Source of the DNA: DATHTS01 sp965219305
Lineage (GTDB): Bacteria; Acidobacteriota; Blastocatellia; Pyrinomonadales; Pyrinomonadaceae
Length of the DNA: 64,000 bases
Direction: 5' to 3'
NCBI GenBank assembly: GCA_965219305.1
Contig: OZ244725.1
Location: 3,410,001-3,474,000, forward strand
The notes beneath the pieces are model-generated. The model was not told where the DNA came from. It worked only from the letters and a program-made list of their open reading frames with translations, and did not search any database. Positions 25,217 to 34,234 of the stretch are shown here, piece after piece. A program made the position numbers and the translations under genes. How positions within the stretch are numbered: position 1 is the first letter of the stretch; the number at the start of each line of letters is the position of its first letter.

Positions 25217-25786
25217 TTACGGTTCTATTTTTACGCTTGCTCCGACGGGAATTGCATCGAAAATTTCCTGAATTTCTTCATTTTTTAAAGCAACACAACC
25301 ATCCGTCCAATCGCTGTTCGTTCCGCCGCCGTGAATGTAAATTTCGCCGCCGAGTTTCGTTTTTTGCAGCGGCATCTGCCTGTCGTTTATCGCTTCGACA
25401 ATCGCATCTCGTTCTTGCGTCGAAATTAAATTTTCCTGAAAACCGCGCTTTGCATCATCAATTGACGGGTAACTTACGCCGAGCGACAGGAAAAATTTGC
25501 TCTTGTCATTTTTCGTGAAAATGTAGAATTCTCCTTCGGGCGTTCTGCCGTCGCCTTCGGTTTGCTTATCGCCGAGCGGCGTAAAACCGAGAACTATTTT
25601 ATAAGATTTGACGAATTTCTCATCGTCGAAAACTTCTAATTTCCGCGCACCTTTTTTAATCACGATGCGCGGATTTTCCATCTTCGGCAATTCCGTATTT
25701 TCCCACGTCATAACAAAAAGTTGTTTCGACAAGAAAATCGTCGAAATTAAAATTATAAAAATGAAAAATGTTGAAATCTTTTGCAT
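25217..25786 (-). CDS. L,D-transpeptidase (YkuD family)
   Basis: A 189-residue exported or membrane-anchored enzyme. The YkuD catalytic block HGGGTNSDWTDGCVALKN contains the nucleophilic Cys; YIFTKNDKSKFFLSLGVSYP is also typical. Such enzymes make 3-3 peptidoglycan cross-links or attach proteins to the wall. The short form with no LysM or peptidoglycan-binding domain resembles murein-peptide amidase-like YafK members. It lies 49 bases downstream of the ATP-grasp gene on the same strand and may belong to that operon. Confidence 0.85.
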   Translation of the reverse strand: MQKISTFFIFIILISTIFLSKQLFVMTWENTELPKMENPRIVIKKGARKLEVFDDEKFVKSYKIVLGFTPLGDKQTEGDGRTPEGEFYIFTKNDKSKFFLSLGVSYPSIDDAKRGFQENLISTQERDAIVEAINDRQMPLQKTKLGGEIYIHGGGTNSDWTDGCVALKNEEIQEIFDAIPVGASVKIEP

Positions 25787-25835
25787 CTTTATGATTGCCT
25801 TTGTTTTGCCGCAAATTAAGCATTCGCGCTAAATG

Positions 25836-26900
25836 CTACAAAGTCGCCAAAGTTTTATTGTCAATCGTGCCGCGCAGATAATTGTCGTTTTGGCTGTGAT
25901 TTCGATAACGGACTTTTCTTTCCAGTTTTTCGACGATTGCGTGGGCAAATTTCGTGTTGGCTTCGAGATTTTGCGCGCTTCCCAAACCGCCCGGACTCAG
26001 CACATTTATTTCCATCAATTTGTTGCCGACAATATCGAGACCGACCATAAACATTCCGTCGGTAACGAGTTTCGGGCGAACGATTTCGGCAAGATGGAGA
26101 ATTTCATCGGTGATCTCGGCTTTGGCAATCGAACCGCCGGAACTCAGGTTACTTCGCGCATCGCCGCTTTTGTTGACGCGGCGAAATGCGGCGTAATGTC
26201 CTTTGACTTTGAGCGGTTCGCCGTTGACGACGAAAAGACGAATGTCCCCGTCTTTCGCCGCTTCGAGATATTCCTGCGCGATAACGTAACCGTCACGCGT
26301 AATCGCGTCAATCATCTGGTTGATGTTGGCTTTTTCTTCGGGTTTAACGAGAAAAACGCCCGTTCCGCCCGAACCTTGCAAGGGTTTTAAGATCGCTTTG
26401 CCGCCTTCGTTTTTGATAAATTCTTGGATTTCCTTGCGGTCGCGTGTGATAATCGTACGCGGTCGAACTTCCGGCGGGAAATGTTGGAAATACATTTTGT
26501 TGAGCGCGCTCGAGAGCGTCGTCGGATCATTTAAGACGATCACGCCGTGACGAAGTGCGAGTTCGCCGAAATTTATTCCTGCGTCTTGCGCCCAAGGTCT
26601 TTCCGCGTCGTCCGCCGGATCGTTTCTGAGCATTAAAATATCCAGATCGGTCGCTTTTATCGTTTCCTGATGTGCGGTTTTGCCCAGCAAATCTTTGAGG
26701 TAAGCTTCACCGGTTTTGTGTTTCGTGCTTTTCGTCATCCGCGCGTTCGCGCTGATATTATCGTCAGACTCAGCGATAAAATCACCGACTCCGATCGCCC
26801 ACGCCTCGTGTCCCATTTCGCGGGCGGCTTTTGCGATTCGCGTCGTCGTGTATCGCGGATGTTCAGTTTTTATGTCATTTACGACAAAACCAATTCTCAT
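25836..26900 (-). CDS. ATP-grasp ligase, glutathione-synthetase-like
   Basis: A 354-residue protein of the prokaryotic GshB/RimK ATP-grasp type. The ATP-binding parts are KAILKPLQGSGGTGVFLV, IAQEYLEAAKDGDIRLFVV and the metal-binding LMEINVLSPGG. The N-terminal domain carries a GshB-like LRNDPADDAERPW segment. It is unlikely to be an ordinary glutathione synthetase because no gshA is nearby and it sits with a DUF1704 peptidase and an N-formylglutamate amidohydrolase-like gene. It probably joins an amino acid to a peptide or protein carboxylate; the substrate is unknown. AGGAGA precedes the ATG. Confidence 0.82.
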   Translation of the reverse strand: MRIGFVVNDIKTEHPRYTTTRIAKAAREMGHEAWAIGVGDFIAESDDNISANARMTKSTKHKTGEAYLKDLLGKTAHQETIKATDLDILMLRNDPADDAERPWAQDAGINFGELALRHGVIVLNDPTTLSSALNKMYFQHFPPEVRPRTIITRDRKEIQEFIKNEGGKAILKPLQGSGGTGVFLVKPEEKANINQMIDAITRDGYVIAQEYLEAAKDGDIRLFVVNGEPLKVKGHYAAFRRVNKSGDARSNLSSGGSIAKAEITDEILHLAEIVRPKLVTDGMFMVGLDIVGNKLMEINVLSPGGLGSAQNLEANTKFAHAIVEKLERKVRYRNHSQNDNYLRGTIDNKTLATL

Positions 26901-26938
26901 ATAATTATTTTTATTTTTCTCCTGTTTCTTTTACTTTT

Positions 26939-28846
26939 TCAAATTAAATCTAAAATCGAATCATTTTGCTTAACCTTTTCGAGCCGTTCGGCGGTTTCGG
27001 GAAACGTCATATAACGCGGCAAAAGCGGCGCAGGACGAAGAACTTCGCGCCATTGCAGTTCGCGGATGATCGAAACGTGTTCGGGTCCCATTTTCCCGAC
27101 GAAAAGCGTTTCGATGTCGCCGCCGCTGCCGATATAATTTAACACTTCGACCAAACCGCGCAGATAAACCGCGTCTTTTGTCAGACCGCCGCCGCGAAAA
27201 ACGCGCATCACGGTATTGAATGTCGAACGTGCGCCGAATTTATAATCTTTGTGAAGTTCGTTAAAAACTTCTGCAAAAGTATAACCTTGTGTCAGTCGGC
27301 GCACCGCGATAACTCTTGCGGCGAGCGTTCTGAGTCGTCCGAAACTCAAACCTCCGACCAGATATTCCGCGAAAACCGCTAAACCTTCCTGTAATTGTTC
27401 GTAACCCGGAAGACCGGAATAAAGAAGTTTCAGAGGTTGAGAACGACCGTTAAAAAAAGTTACCGAATGCGTTCCGATCTCGTGCTGAATCAAAGCGTTG
27501 ATTCGCGCACCGGAAATTCCCGTGCGGTGTCCGACCATTAAGTTCCCGTGCGACACCATCAAACCCGGCGGCGTATCTTCCCTGATTTCGACCTTTGCAG
27601 TCATTTCGGGATAAATGTCTTGATAATAATTTACTTCTTTTCTCGCCAGTTCTGCAATTTCTCCGGCATATAATTTCTTACTTTTTCCGGCGGAACGTTT
27701 CGGCTGTGCCAGAATCTTTTTCGCTAAATTCATTAAATCATCTTCGACAGGCGGAAAAAGCTGTAAACTTTCGTAAAGAAACTGCGGCGTGTTGCGGTCT
27801 TCGATCAAAGTGATCTGCCGGTCGAGTTCGATGCGTTTGTCGCGCAAAAGGTAAGCCATCGTCGGGTCTTCGATCTCGTCGAACGAAATGCTGTAAAGTT
27901 TGCGCTTTAAATCTTCCGGGTCAATCGTCAACAGACGGTAATGAAAAACCGGCTCTTTCTCAAAACCGCTTTTTTTGAATTCACGAAAAGCCTGACTCGA
28001 ATTAACGGGCGTAACTGCCATTAAATAGTTGAATTTACTGCTCAAAGCAGAAAGTTCCGCGTCCGCCGACCAGACGGCATCAACCACCAAACGCCGTCCG
28101 AGCATCTGCGGATGAGTCGGGCGTTCCGGCGTTTGAACCTGCACGAAATCGAAAAACGTCTGCTGCAAAGACGACGACAATTTTCTACGTAAATCCCGCA
28201 GTATCGAAAGATAGATTTCTCCCGTTTCCGAGTCACGGTAAATCGGCGAAATTTCCAGACCGATCATCAAGCAACTCAAATTCAAAGCGTTTTTCTTGCT
28301 CAAAAGAGGCTTCATTCCCGGCGGCGAAATTCGCTTGCCGACGACGATCTCGACTTCATTTTGACAATAGGGAAGTTCCAGACATTGGAGCGATTCTTCG
28401 AGAATTTCTATTGTCGAAGGCATTTCTTTCGTTTTATTGGTGAAAATGCGAAATTTCGCTTTCGAATCGGTTGTAAACTCACCGCGTTTTTCCTTCGATT
28501 CCGCCGCCCAAACTTCGATTATCAAAAAAGCTCCGAATTTATCAGCTAAAGTCTTCGAGATATTTTCAACCAGCGCACTTAAATCCTGTTCCGATTCTGC
28601 GCTGTCCGATGCGACCAAATACGCGGCTTCGCCCAAAATCAAATGCGCCGTTCCTTTATCTTTGTGATCTTTCGGTTTCCGGTAAATACATAGAAACGGC
28701 AGCGGGCGATCGATATTTAAACGCCCTTTTTTAGCGATGTTCTTGCGAATTCCTTTATTTTCCGCAAGATTTCGTACTACCTCGTTAATCAACTCGGAAC
28801 TGATGAACTTTTTATCTTTTACTTTTTTGTTTTCCTCCAAAATCAT
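26939..28846 (-). CDS. DUF1704 (QEGLA) metallopeptidase
   Basis: A 635-residue protein with the DUF1704 zinc site HEIGTH (residues 454-459) and the distal QEGLA (Glu486), the motif after which the family was named. Related eukaryotic proteins (MATCAP) remove the C-terminal tyrosine of tubulin, so a carboxypeptidase activity is plausible here; the bacterial substrate is not known. The N-terminal 300 residues form a separate domain. Its ATG overlaps the stop of the amidohydrolase gene (ATGA), and an ATP-grasp gene follows 38 bases later. Confidence 0.87.
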   Translation of the reverse strand: MILEENKKVKDKKFISSELINEVVRNLAENKGIRKNIAKKGRLNIDRPLPFLCIYRKPKDHKDKGTAHLILGEAAYLVASDSAESEQDLSALVENISKTLADKFGAFLIIEVWAAESKEKRGEFTTDSKAKFRIFTNKTKEMPSTIEILEESLQCLELPYCQNEVEIVVGKRISPPGMKPLLSKKNALNLSCLMIGLEISPIYRDSETGEIYLSILRDLRRKLSSSLQQTFFDFVQVQTPERPTHPQMLGRRLVVDAVWSADAELSALSSKFNYLMAVTPVNSSQAFREFKKSGFEKEPVFHYRLLTIDPEDLKRKLYSISFDEIEDPTMAYLLRDKRIELDRQITLIEDRNTPQFLYESLQLFPPVEDDLMNLAKKILAQPKRSAGKSKKLYAGEIAELARKEVNYYQDIYPEMTAKVEIREDTPPGLMVSHGNLMVGHRTGISGARINALIQHEIGTHSVTFFNGRSQPLKLLYSGLPGYEQLQEGLAVFAEYLVGGLSFGRLRTLAARVIAVRRLTQGYTFAEVFNELHKDYKFGARSTFNTVMRVFRGGGLTKDAVYLRGLVEVLNYIGSGGDIETLFVGKMGPEHVSIIRELQWREVLRPAPLLPRYMTFPETAERLEKVKQNDSILDLI

Positions 28847-29649
28847 ACTTTTTTCAATTCTTCCAAAACGCCCGGAACTGTCGAACTTAACGCTTCGTGA
28901 ATCGCTTTGACGAATTTTTCATCTTTTTCTCCAGTCCATTCGTCCATCCAGAATTTTTTGAACTCGATTGCCAGACCACAGCCGTTTTCGGTAAAATTTT
29001 CGTGAAGCCATTTCACCTGATTTCCGCCTTTGAATTTCACATTTTCGCGCACATCTAATTTTCGCCCCATAAAATCGAACGAACGCAAATCTTCGATAAA
29101 ACGGTCAATTAAACTTCCCCATTTTTCGCGGTCGAGCGTTCCCGTTCCGATGTTCACTTCGGGATTTTCTTCCGCAGATTCCGGTTCTGCGTCCGCGCCG
29201 CTGCGTTTGTGATTGTAGCTGTGAATGTCAAAAAGCAAGAATTTTCCGTATTTTTCCTGCGTTTCCGTGAAAATTTCTTTTATCAGCAAATAATAAGAAT
29301 CGTATTCGGCAAGCGAACGCTCGATTATGTCGTGCGTCGGTTTCGTCTTCCAAACATCCAAACCCCAACAATCATCGGGCGTAACGTAAACAGCTTTGTC
29401 GCGCGGACGATTCAGATCAACTTCAAAACGCGAACGAAGCGCGACGATCTGTGTTTCAGCAACGTCAACCCAACTACTCGTAAAAGGGTCTTCTTCGCGC
29501 AGACGGTCGCGTTCGCCGAGTTTCATAATTTCGGCGACTTCATCGCGCAAATCGTGTCCGTCGTGAACCGCCGTCGCAATCAACGGACTGTCACCGCGCT
29601 TTAGATTCCAAATTACATTTTCGCCCTCGCTTTCCGGTATCGTATTCAT
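28843..29649 (-). CDS. N-formylglutamate amidohydrolase-like protein
   Basis: A 268-residue zinc hydrolase. TAVHDGHDLR near residue 30, the DLNRPRD segment, FDIHSYNHKRSG and the late GLAIEFKKFWMDEW match the family that hydrolyses N-formyl-L-glutamate in histidine breakdown and related amide bonds. No hut genes are nearby. Its coupling to the DUF1704 and ATP-grasp genes suggests it acts on a glutamyl or peptide product of that cassette. AGAGGG lies upstream of the ATG; a 4-base overlap joins it to the next gene. Confidence 0.85.
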   Translation of the reverse strand: MNTIPESEGENVIWNLKRGDSPLIATAVHDGHDLRDEVAEIMKLGERDRLREEDPFTSSWVDVAETQIVALRSRFEVDLNRPRDKAVYVTPDDCWGLDVWKTKPTHDIIERSLAEYDSYYLLIKEIFTETQEKYGKFLLFDIHSYNHKRSGADAEPESAEENPEVNIGTGTLDREKWGSLIDRFIEDLRSFDFMGRKLDVRENVKFKGGNQVKWLHENFTENGCGLAIEFKKFWMDEWTGEKDEKFVKAIHEALSSTVPGVLEELKKV

Positions 29650-29797
29650 AAATTTCCCTCTGTTAAAATCAGTTTAGACAATACTATAACATTTATATCG
29701 AAAACGCGGAAAATTTTCCCAAATAATAAAAGCGAACCGCATTTTTGCAATTCGCCATATTATTTAAGTCAAAACTTTAGCAGACCGTCGAAGTTCT

Positions 29798-29860
29798 GCA
29801 TCTGCTATATTTGCGAAAATCTCTGATTTGAAAGTCAAATTATTCGCTAACCGCAGATGC
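29798..29860. repeat. Inverted repeat in the gap upstream of the amidohydrolase
   Basis: GCATCTGC (29798-29805) pairs with GCAGATGC (29853-29860), and inside them GCGAA (29813-29817) pairs with TTCGC (29843-29847). Together they form a two-step stem in the gap between the amidohydrolase and lipoprotein genes. It could end transcription of the lipoprotein gene or be part of a leader; no T run is seen. Confidence 0.45.
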
Positions 29861-29877
29861 CGGACTTTAGGACAAAT

Positions 29878-30738
29878 CTATTTAACTCGCTTGATCGGAA
29901 ATTCTTTGCCGTCGGCGCGGTAAAATATTCCCGTATTGTAATTTTCATCGTTAAACGAGAAAACATTCGCTTTGCCGGTTTTTGGTTCAGAAGCGAAAAT
30001 AAATTTGTCGTTGGCTTCGCCTTCGCTGAAGAAAATCTCCGTTCCCGTGCCTTTTTCCCATTTTATTTCAAACGCCATCTTGATCGGTTTAACCGTGCAG
30101 AATGTGTCGCCGATCTGATATTTTCCTTCAAATTCGTCCGACGAACTGCTCGACTTTTCATCGGACTCAGCGGCGGCGTTGTCCTTAAATAATTTGAGCA
30201 GCGTCAAACCGCCGTCGTATTTTATATCATTGATTTTCCAGTTGTCGTTTTCTTTGACAAGCGAATAATCAAAAGCATATTTCTTGCCGAAATTTTCAAA
30301 AGTTACGGGAACAGTTGCTTTTTCGCCTTTGATGTCGGCTTGTCCGACTTTGAAATTTTTGATTTCCGTATCCTGCGCGTTATAAAGCGGATCGGCTCCC
30401 AACGCGCCGACTCCGCCGTCCGCTTCCGAATCTTTTGCGTCCTTCCAAATCTTGTCCGCCGTCGCTTTGGAAAAATATTTTTCAACTAATGCGCGGTCTT
30501 TGGTTTGATAAAACGGACTTTTTTCCGCATCGTGTTGTTTATAAAGATCGGCGACGATCGAATCCGGGGAAATCGTTGTTTTATTTTCAGAAACCGGAGT
30601 TACCGTTGCAGCGGCGTTTGCGTTTGCATTCGAATTGCCTGTGTTAATTGTTACATTTGTTGCGGAAGGTTGGCAGGCAATCGCCGTTAAAGCCAAAAAT
30701 GCCGCAAACAAAAGATTGATAAATGATCTGTTTTTCAT
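29878..30738 (-). CDS. Lipoprotein with DUF3828-like domain
   Basis: A 286-residue lipoprotein with lipobox AIAC near residue 22, a Asn/Ala/Thr-rich linker, then a region (IVADLYKQHDAEKSPFYQTKD to WKINDIKYDG) that resembles DUF3828, an immunity/secreted-protein-like fold. A Ser run (SDEKSSSSSDEFEG) joins it to a C-terminal domain of about 80 residues. Function unknown. It is monocistronic by spacing. Confidence 0.65.
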   Translation of the reverse strand: MKNRSFINLLFAAFLALTAIACQPSATNVTINTGNSNANANAAATVTPVSENKTTISPDSIVADLYKQHDAEKSPFYQTKDRALVEKYFSKATADKIWKDAKDSEADGGVGALGADPLYNAQDTEIKNFKVGQADIKGEKATVPVTFENFGKKYAFDYSLVKENDNWKINDIKYDGGLTLLKLFKDNAAAESDEKSSSSSDEFEGKYQIGDTFCTVKPIKMAFEIKWEKGTGTEIFFSEGEANDKFIFASEPKTGKANVFSFNDENYNTGIFYRADGKEFPIKRVK

Positions 30739-30883
30739 TATTTTTCCTTTTATAGATTTACTTTGAACAGAAAAATAAGTTTACTGCTTGCAGCAAATTT
30801 TTGACTTTTTTAAGTTTTTTTTGATGTCAACGAGAACTTAGTTTTCACTTGTAAGTATAGTTTCGATAATTATTTAACACAAC

Positions 30884-31777
30884 TTAATTTTCATCTTTTG
30901 CGAGCATTTCTTTTAAGTCGTCTTCACTTAAATTATATTGCTCATTACAAAAACCGCACGTCATCACCGCACCTTTGTCTTCTTCGATCATTGACTTTAT
31001 TTCGTCTTCGCCGAGCGACGAAATCAGCGAAACGGCGCGGTCAAATGAGCAGTTGCAGGCAAACGAAACCTTCTTTTTTTCCAAAATCTGATAATCAAGT
31101 TCGCCGAGAACGGTTTGCAAAAGTTTTTCCGCGTCCGCGCCTTTATTGATAATGTCGGTCAGATGCGGCGAATTTATGATATTTTGTTCGATTGCCGCGA
31201 CCGTATCTTCGCCCGCGCCGGGAAGCATCTGAATTATCAAACCGCCCGAAGATTTAACGAACGGTTCTTCGTTTTGCAGGAAAACACCGAGCAAAACCGC
31301 CGACGGAATTTGTTCGCTTTTCGCCAGATAATAAGCAAAATCTTCGCCGATCTCGCCCGAAACTATCGGAACCGAACCTATATACGGCTCGCGGTGAAGT
31401 CCGATCTCAAAACCTGATTCGCGGATCACGTAAAACATTCCGCCGCCGATAATTCCGCTGACATCGAATTTTCCGTTCGGTTTTGGCGGAATTTCCGCTT
31501 TCGGATTCCGCACATAACCGCGCACGGTTCCGTCTTTCGTCGCTTCGCCGACAATTCCGCCGACTGCGCCTTCGGCTTCGATCTTGACGCTCAGGCGGTC
31601 GAATTCTTTCAGAGTCGTCGCTAAAAGAAGCGTTCCGGTCAAAACGCGCCCGAATGCGGCGGCGACCGTCGGCGAAGTATCGTGACGGCGCACCGCTTCC
31701 GTAACAGTTTCCGTCGTTATCGCCGCCATAAAACGCACTGTTTCACCGGCGGCTGTTCCGTGTATTAATTCGTCCAT
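30884..31777 (-). CDS. hslO: Redox-regulated chaperone Hsp33
   Basis: A 297-residue holdase chaperone switched on by oxidation. The N-terminal substrate domain includes LTGTLLLATTLKEFDRL and GGGMFYVIRESGF. The C-terminal redox switch has the four zinc cysteines in FACNCSF and TCGFCNEQY. Length and domain order are normal. The gene upstream (159-residue unknown) ends 10 bases before its start on the same strand, so the two may be co-transcribed. Confidence 0.95.
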   Translation of the reverse strand: MDELIHGTAAGETVRFMAAITTETVTEAVRRHDTSPTVAAAFGRVLTGTLLLATTLKEFDRLSVKIEAEGAVGGIVGEATKDGTVRGYVRNPKAEIPPKPNGKFDVSGIIGGGMFYVIRESGFEIGLHREPYIGSVPIVSGEIGEDFAYYLAKSEQIPSAVLLGVFLQNEEPFVKSSGGLIIQMLPGAGEDTVAAIEQNIINSPHLTDIINKGADAEKLLQTVLGELDYQILEKKKVSFACNCSFDRAVSLISSLGEDEIKSMIEEDKGAVMTCGFCNEQYNLSEDDLKEMLAKDEN

Positions 31778-31787
31778 AACTATTTGA

Positions 31788-32267
31788 TTATTCGATATTT
31801 GAGGATTTTATGCGGTTTTGAAATTCTTGATATTCTTTTGATGGAAACGGCTGCCGCCAGTTTTCTTCAAACTCGTCAATTTCACGTTCGGCGTAAAGCT
31901 GTTTGAAAGTCGCATAAAATGCTTTACAGAAATTTTCGACATCGCCTTCGTAAGAAAAAACAATTTCGCCTTCTGATTCCGCGCGGCTGAAATTCGGAAA
32001 TTCTATCATTTTAAAACTGACGTTTTCTCCGTCGCGCCCGAACCGCAAATCGTAGGCTTCGGGATTTCTGCTCCATTCGATTGTAAATTCATCTTTTTCA
32101 TTTTCCGCATCGAGCAATGACGAAAGTCCGTCTAATATCTGCGATAACGCCCGCAAATGCGGCGTGTAAGCCGTCGTCGTGTGAAATTCACTTGCTCCGT
32201 CGTCAAAACCGATTGACATCCAACCGCATTGCGGCGAGTTAAAACTGACATCTAATTTGTTTGCCAT
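31788..32267 (-). CDS. Hypothetical protein upstream of hslO
   Basis: A 159-residue cytoplasmic protein with no recognised motif. The N-terminal segment DVSFNSPQCGWMSIGFDDG and the acidic middle are the most distinctive parts. The ATG at 32267 is preferred because the longer frame has a basic, non-conserved-looking leader and runs into the divergent thyA promoter. It is divergent from thyA with a gap of 54 bases. Confidence 0.6.
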   Translation of the reverse strand: MANKLDVSFNSPQCGWMSIGFDDGASEFHTTTAYTPHLRALSQILDGLSSLLDAENEKDEFTIEWSRNPEAYDLRFGRDGENVSFKMIEFPNFSRAESEGEIVFSYEGDVENFCKAFYATFKQLYAEREIDEFEENWRQPFPSKEYQEFQNRIKSSNIE

Positions 32268-32321
32268 AGTTCTCAAAATCTCAATAAATATGGTAACTTT
32301 TAGTTTAAATACGGGCAAACG

Positions 32322-33167
32322 ATGAAACAATATCAAGAACTTTTACAACATATTTTAGACAATGGTTCGCGCCACGAAGATCGCACCGGAGTCGGCACGA
32401 TTTCGGTTTTCGGCTATCAAAACCGCTACGATCTGCGCGGCGGTTTTCCGATCGTGACGACAAAAAGAGTTCCGTTTCGCTGGGTTGCTGAAGAATTATT
32501 TTGGTTCTTGTCGGGCGATACGAACGAGCAAAATCTGCGTGAAAGAGGCGTTGATATTTGGGCGGAATGGGCGACCGCCGAACAAACCGCAAAATTTGGG
32601 CGCGAAGAATTCGATCTTGGTCCGGTTTACGGTTTTCTGTGGCGCAGTTTCGGCGGCGATTATCCCGAAATGAACGGCGTTGACCAGATTGAAAGATTGA
32701 TTAGGGAAATCGAAACGAATCCGAATTCGCGCCGCTTAATCGTTACGGGTTGGAATCCTGCAACTTGCGATGAAGTCGCGCTTCCACCTTGTCATACGCT
32801 TTTTCAATTCAAAATAGAAAACGAAAAAATTCTGCATTGTCAGCTTTATCAAAGATCGGCGGACGCTTTTCTCGGCGTGCCGTTTAATATCTCAAGTTAT
32901 GCGCTTTTAACACATTTGATCGCGCACGTTTGTGGTTTGGAAGTAGGCGAGTTCGTTCACACATTCGGCGATCTTCACATTTATTCGAATCATCTCGAAC
33001 AAGTCGAAGAACTTTTAGATCGCGAGCCTTTGGAATTGCCGCAATTGGAATTTGTAAATGCCGAAAATTTGAAAGGTTTGGACGGTTTGTTAAATTTTAA
33101 ATACGAAAATCTGAACTTAAAAAATTATAAATCGCATAAAAAGATTGCCGCGCCCGTCGCGGTTTAG
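32322..33167 (+). CDS. thyA: Thymidylate synthase
   Basis: Converts dUMP to dTMP with methylenetetrahydrofolate. The 281-residue protein has the nucleophile block PPCHTLFQF (Cys157), RSADAFLGVPFNI, and HTFGDLHIYSNH. Length is normal for the E. coli-like short form. queF follows after 15 bases, so dTMP and deazaguanine synthesis genes share a transcript here. No dihydrofolate reductase gene is adjacent. Confidence 0.95.
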   Translation: MKQYQELLQHILDNGSRHEDRTGVGTISVFGYQNRYDLRGGFPIVTTKRVPFRWVAEELFWFLSGDTNEQNLRERGVDIWAEWATAEQTAKFGREEFDLGPVYGFLWRSFGGDYPEMNGVDQIERLIREIETNPNSRRLIVTGWNPATCDEVALPPCHTLFQFKIENEKILHCQLYQRSADAFLGVPFNISSYALLTHLIAHVCGLEVGEFVHTFGDLHIYSNHLEQVEELLDREPLELPQLEFVNAENLKGLDGLLNFKYENLNLKNYKSHKKIAAPVAV

Positions 33168-33182
33168 TAAAATCTCAAACTT

Positions 33183-33608
33183 ATGTTAGACGAAAGAAAT
33201 TTACCTGAAGTTAATCAACAAAATCTCGACATTCGCTCAACGCCGCGCGAAGAAATGGAACTTTTTCCGCTCGACACTTTTGAATACGAATATAAAGGGC
33301 GCGAGATTTGGATTGATTTTGAAATTCCCGAATTTACGGCGATCTGTCCTTTTTCGGATTTTCCTGATTTTGCGATAATTAAACTAAAATATGTTCCGAA
33401 CGAACGCTGTATCGAATTAAAAAGTTTGAAACTTTATATCAATTCGTTCCGCAATATAAAGGTTTTTCACGAACACGTTATCAATATAATTATGGAAGAT
33501 TTCGTGGCGGCGTGTGATCCTTTACAAGTCGAAATGGAAGGAGATTTTCACGTTCGCGGAAACATTAAAACGATTGTCCGCGCAAAATATGAAAAGCAGG
33601 CAGAGTAA
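33183..33608 (+). CDS. queF: preQ0 reductase (short, YkvM-type)
   Basis: NADPH-dependent 7-cyano-7-deazaguanine reductase, giving preQ1. At 141 residues it is the short unimodular form. FTAICPFSDFPDF holds the nucleophilic Cys55 and Asp62; ELKSLKLYINSFRN is the QueF signature that binds NADPH. Its last codons and stop lie inside a 60-bp perfect palindrome. queE and queC are at 9.7-11.8 kb. Confidence 0.94.
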   Translation: MLDERNLPEVNQQNLDIRSTPREEMELFPLDTFEYEYKGREIWIDFEIPEFTAICPFSDFPDFAIIKLKYVPNERCIELKSLKLYINSFRNIKVFHEHVINIIMEDFVAACDPLQVEMEGDFHVRGNIKTIVRAKYEKQAE

Positions 33609-33647
33609 AAACTGAAATTTCAGTTTTTACTCTGCCTGCTTTTCATA
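33588..33647. terminator. 60-bp perfect palindrome, likely two-way terminator
   Basis: Each half is 30 bases with no mismatch and no spacer; the centre reads CTGAAATTTCAG. It begins within the last codons of queF (GAAAAGCAGGCAGAG then TAA) and ends 9 bases before the stop of the convergent carD gene. The T- and A-rich parts next to the centre and ends would fit a terminator for both genes. Such a long perfect palindrome is unusual and could extrude a cruciform. Confidence 0.8.
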
Positions 33648-33656
33648 GAATTAAAT

Positions 33657-34196
33657 TTAGTGTGAAGTATCTTTGCCCGACACGCTCGGTTGTGTGTGAA
33701 GATGTTTCCGGCAGGCGTTTTCAATTCGCTTGTCAATTCTTGTTTCCAAACTTTCTTCTTTTGCCGTCCCGGAGTTGGCAACTTCCGAGACGATTAAGAA
33801 TTTTGCTTTCTCTAAAAAACTCTGTTCGCGGAAGGATAATTTCTTTTCGTTGCCTAAAAATGTGAGTTTCTTTAGAACATCAGCCGCTTCAAAAACATCG
33901 CCGGAAGTTAGTTTTTCCTGAAATTCACGGGCGCGAACTTTCCAGTCGTTAGAAACATTATCAAAGTCCGCTTCGAGGTGAGTCATCAGATTTTTGCATT
34001 GTTTTTTATCCAAAATCGGTCTGAGTCCGACCGATTCGGCGTTAGCCATCGGTACGAAAATCGTCGAATTGTCGCTCAAAACGCGAAGTGAATAAAATTC
34101 CATCGAATTTCCGGCGATTTTCTTTTTCTCGATGTCTTCAATCAAACAAACACCTTGATTCGGATACGATACTTTCTGTCCTATATTTAAATCCAT
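33657..34196 (-). CDS. carD: CarD/CdnL-family RNA polymerase-binding regulator
   Basis: A 179-residue transcription factor that stabilises the open promoter complex. The N-terminal RNA polymerase-interacting Tudor-like domain has IGQKVSYPNQGVCLIEDIE and FVPMANAESVGLRPIL; the C-terminal part is helical. The protein ends in an acidic/polar tail. Promoter and leader features are visible upstream (boxes near 34297-34325, hairpin at 34235-34248) and GAGGT sits about 12 bases before the ATG. Confidence 0.85.
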   Translation of the reverse strand: MDLNIGQKVSYPNQGVCLIEDIEKKKIAGNSMEFYSLRVLSDNSTIFVPMANAESVGLRPILDKKQCKNLMTHLEADFDNVSNDWKVRAREFQEKLTSGDVFEAADVLKKLTFLGNEKKLSFREQSFLEKAKFLIVSEVANSGTAKEESLETRIDKRIENACRKHLHTQPSVSGKDTSH

Positions 34197-34234
34197 AATA
34201 TTTTAATACCTCAATGCGAAAAACTTCACAGAAA

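Noticed and set aside
25836..26900. ATP-grasp gene as a plain glutathione synthetase
   Set aside because: No gamma-glutamylcysteine synthetase is nearby, and the operon partners are peptidases, so a different ligase role is more likely.
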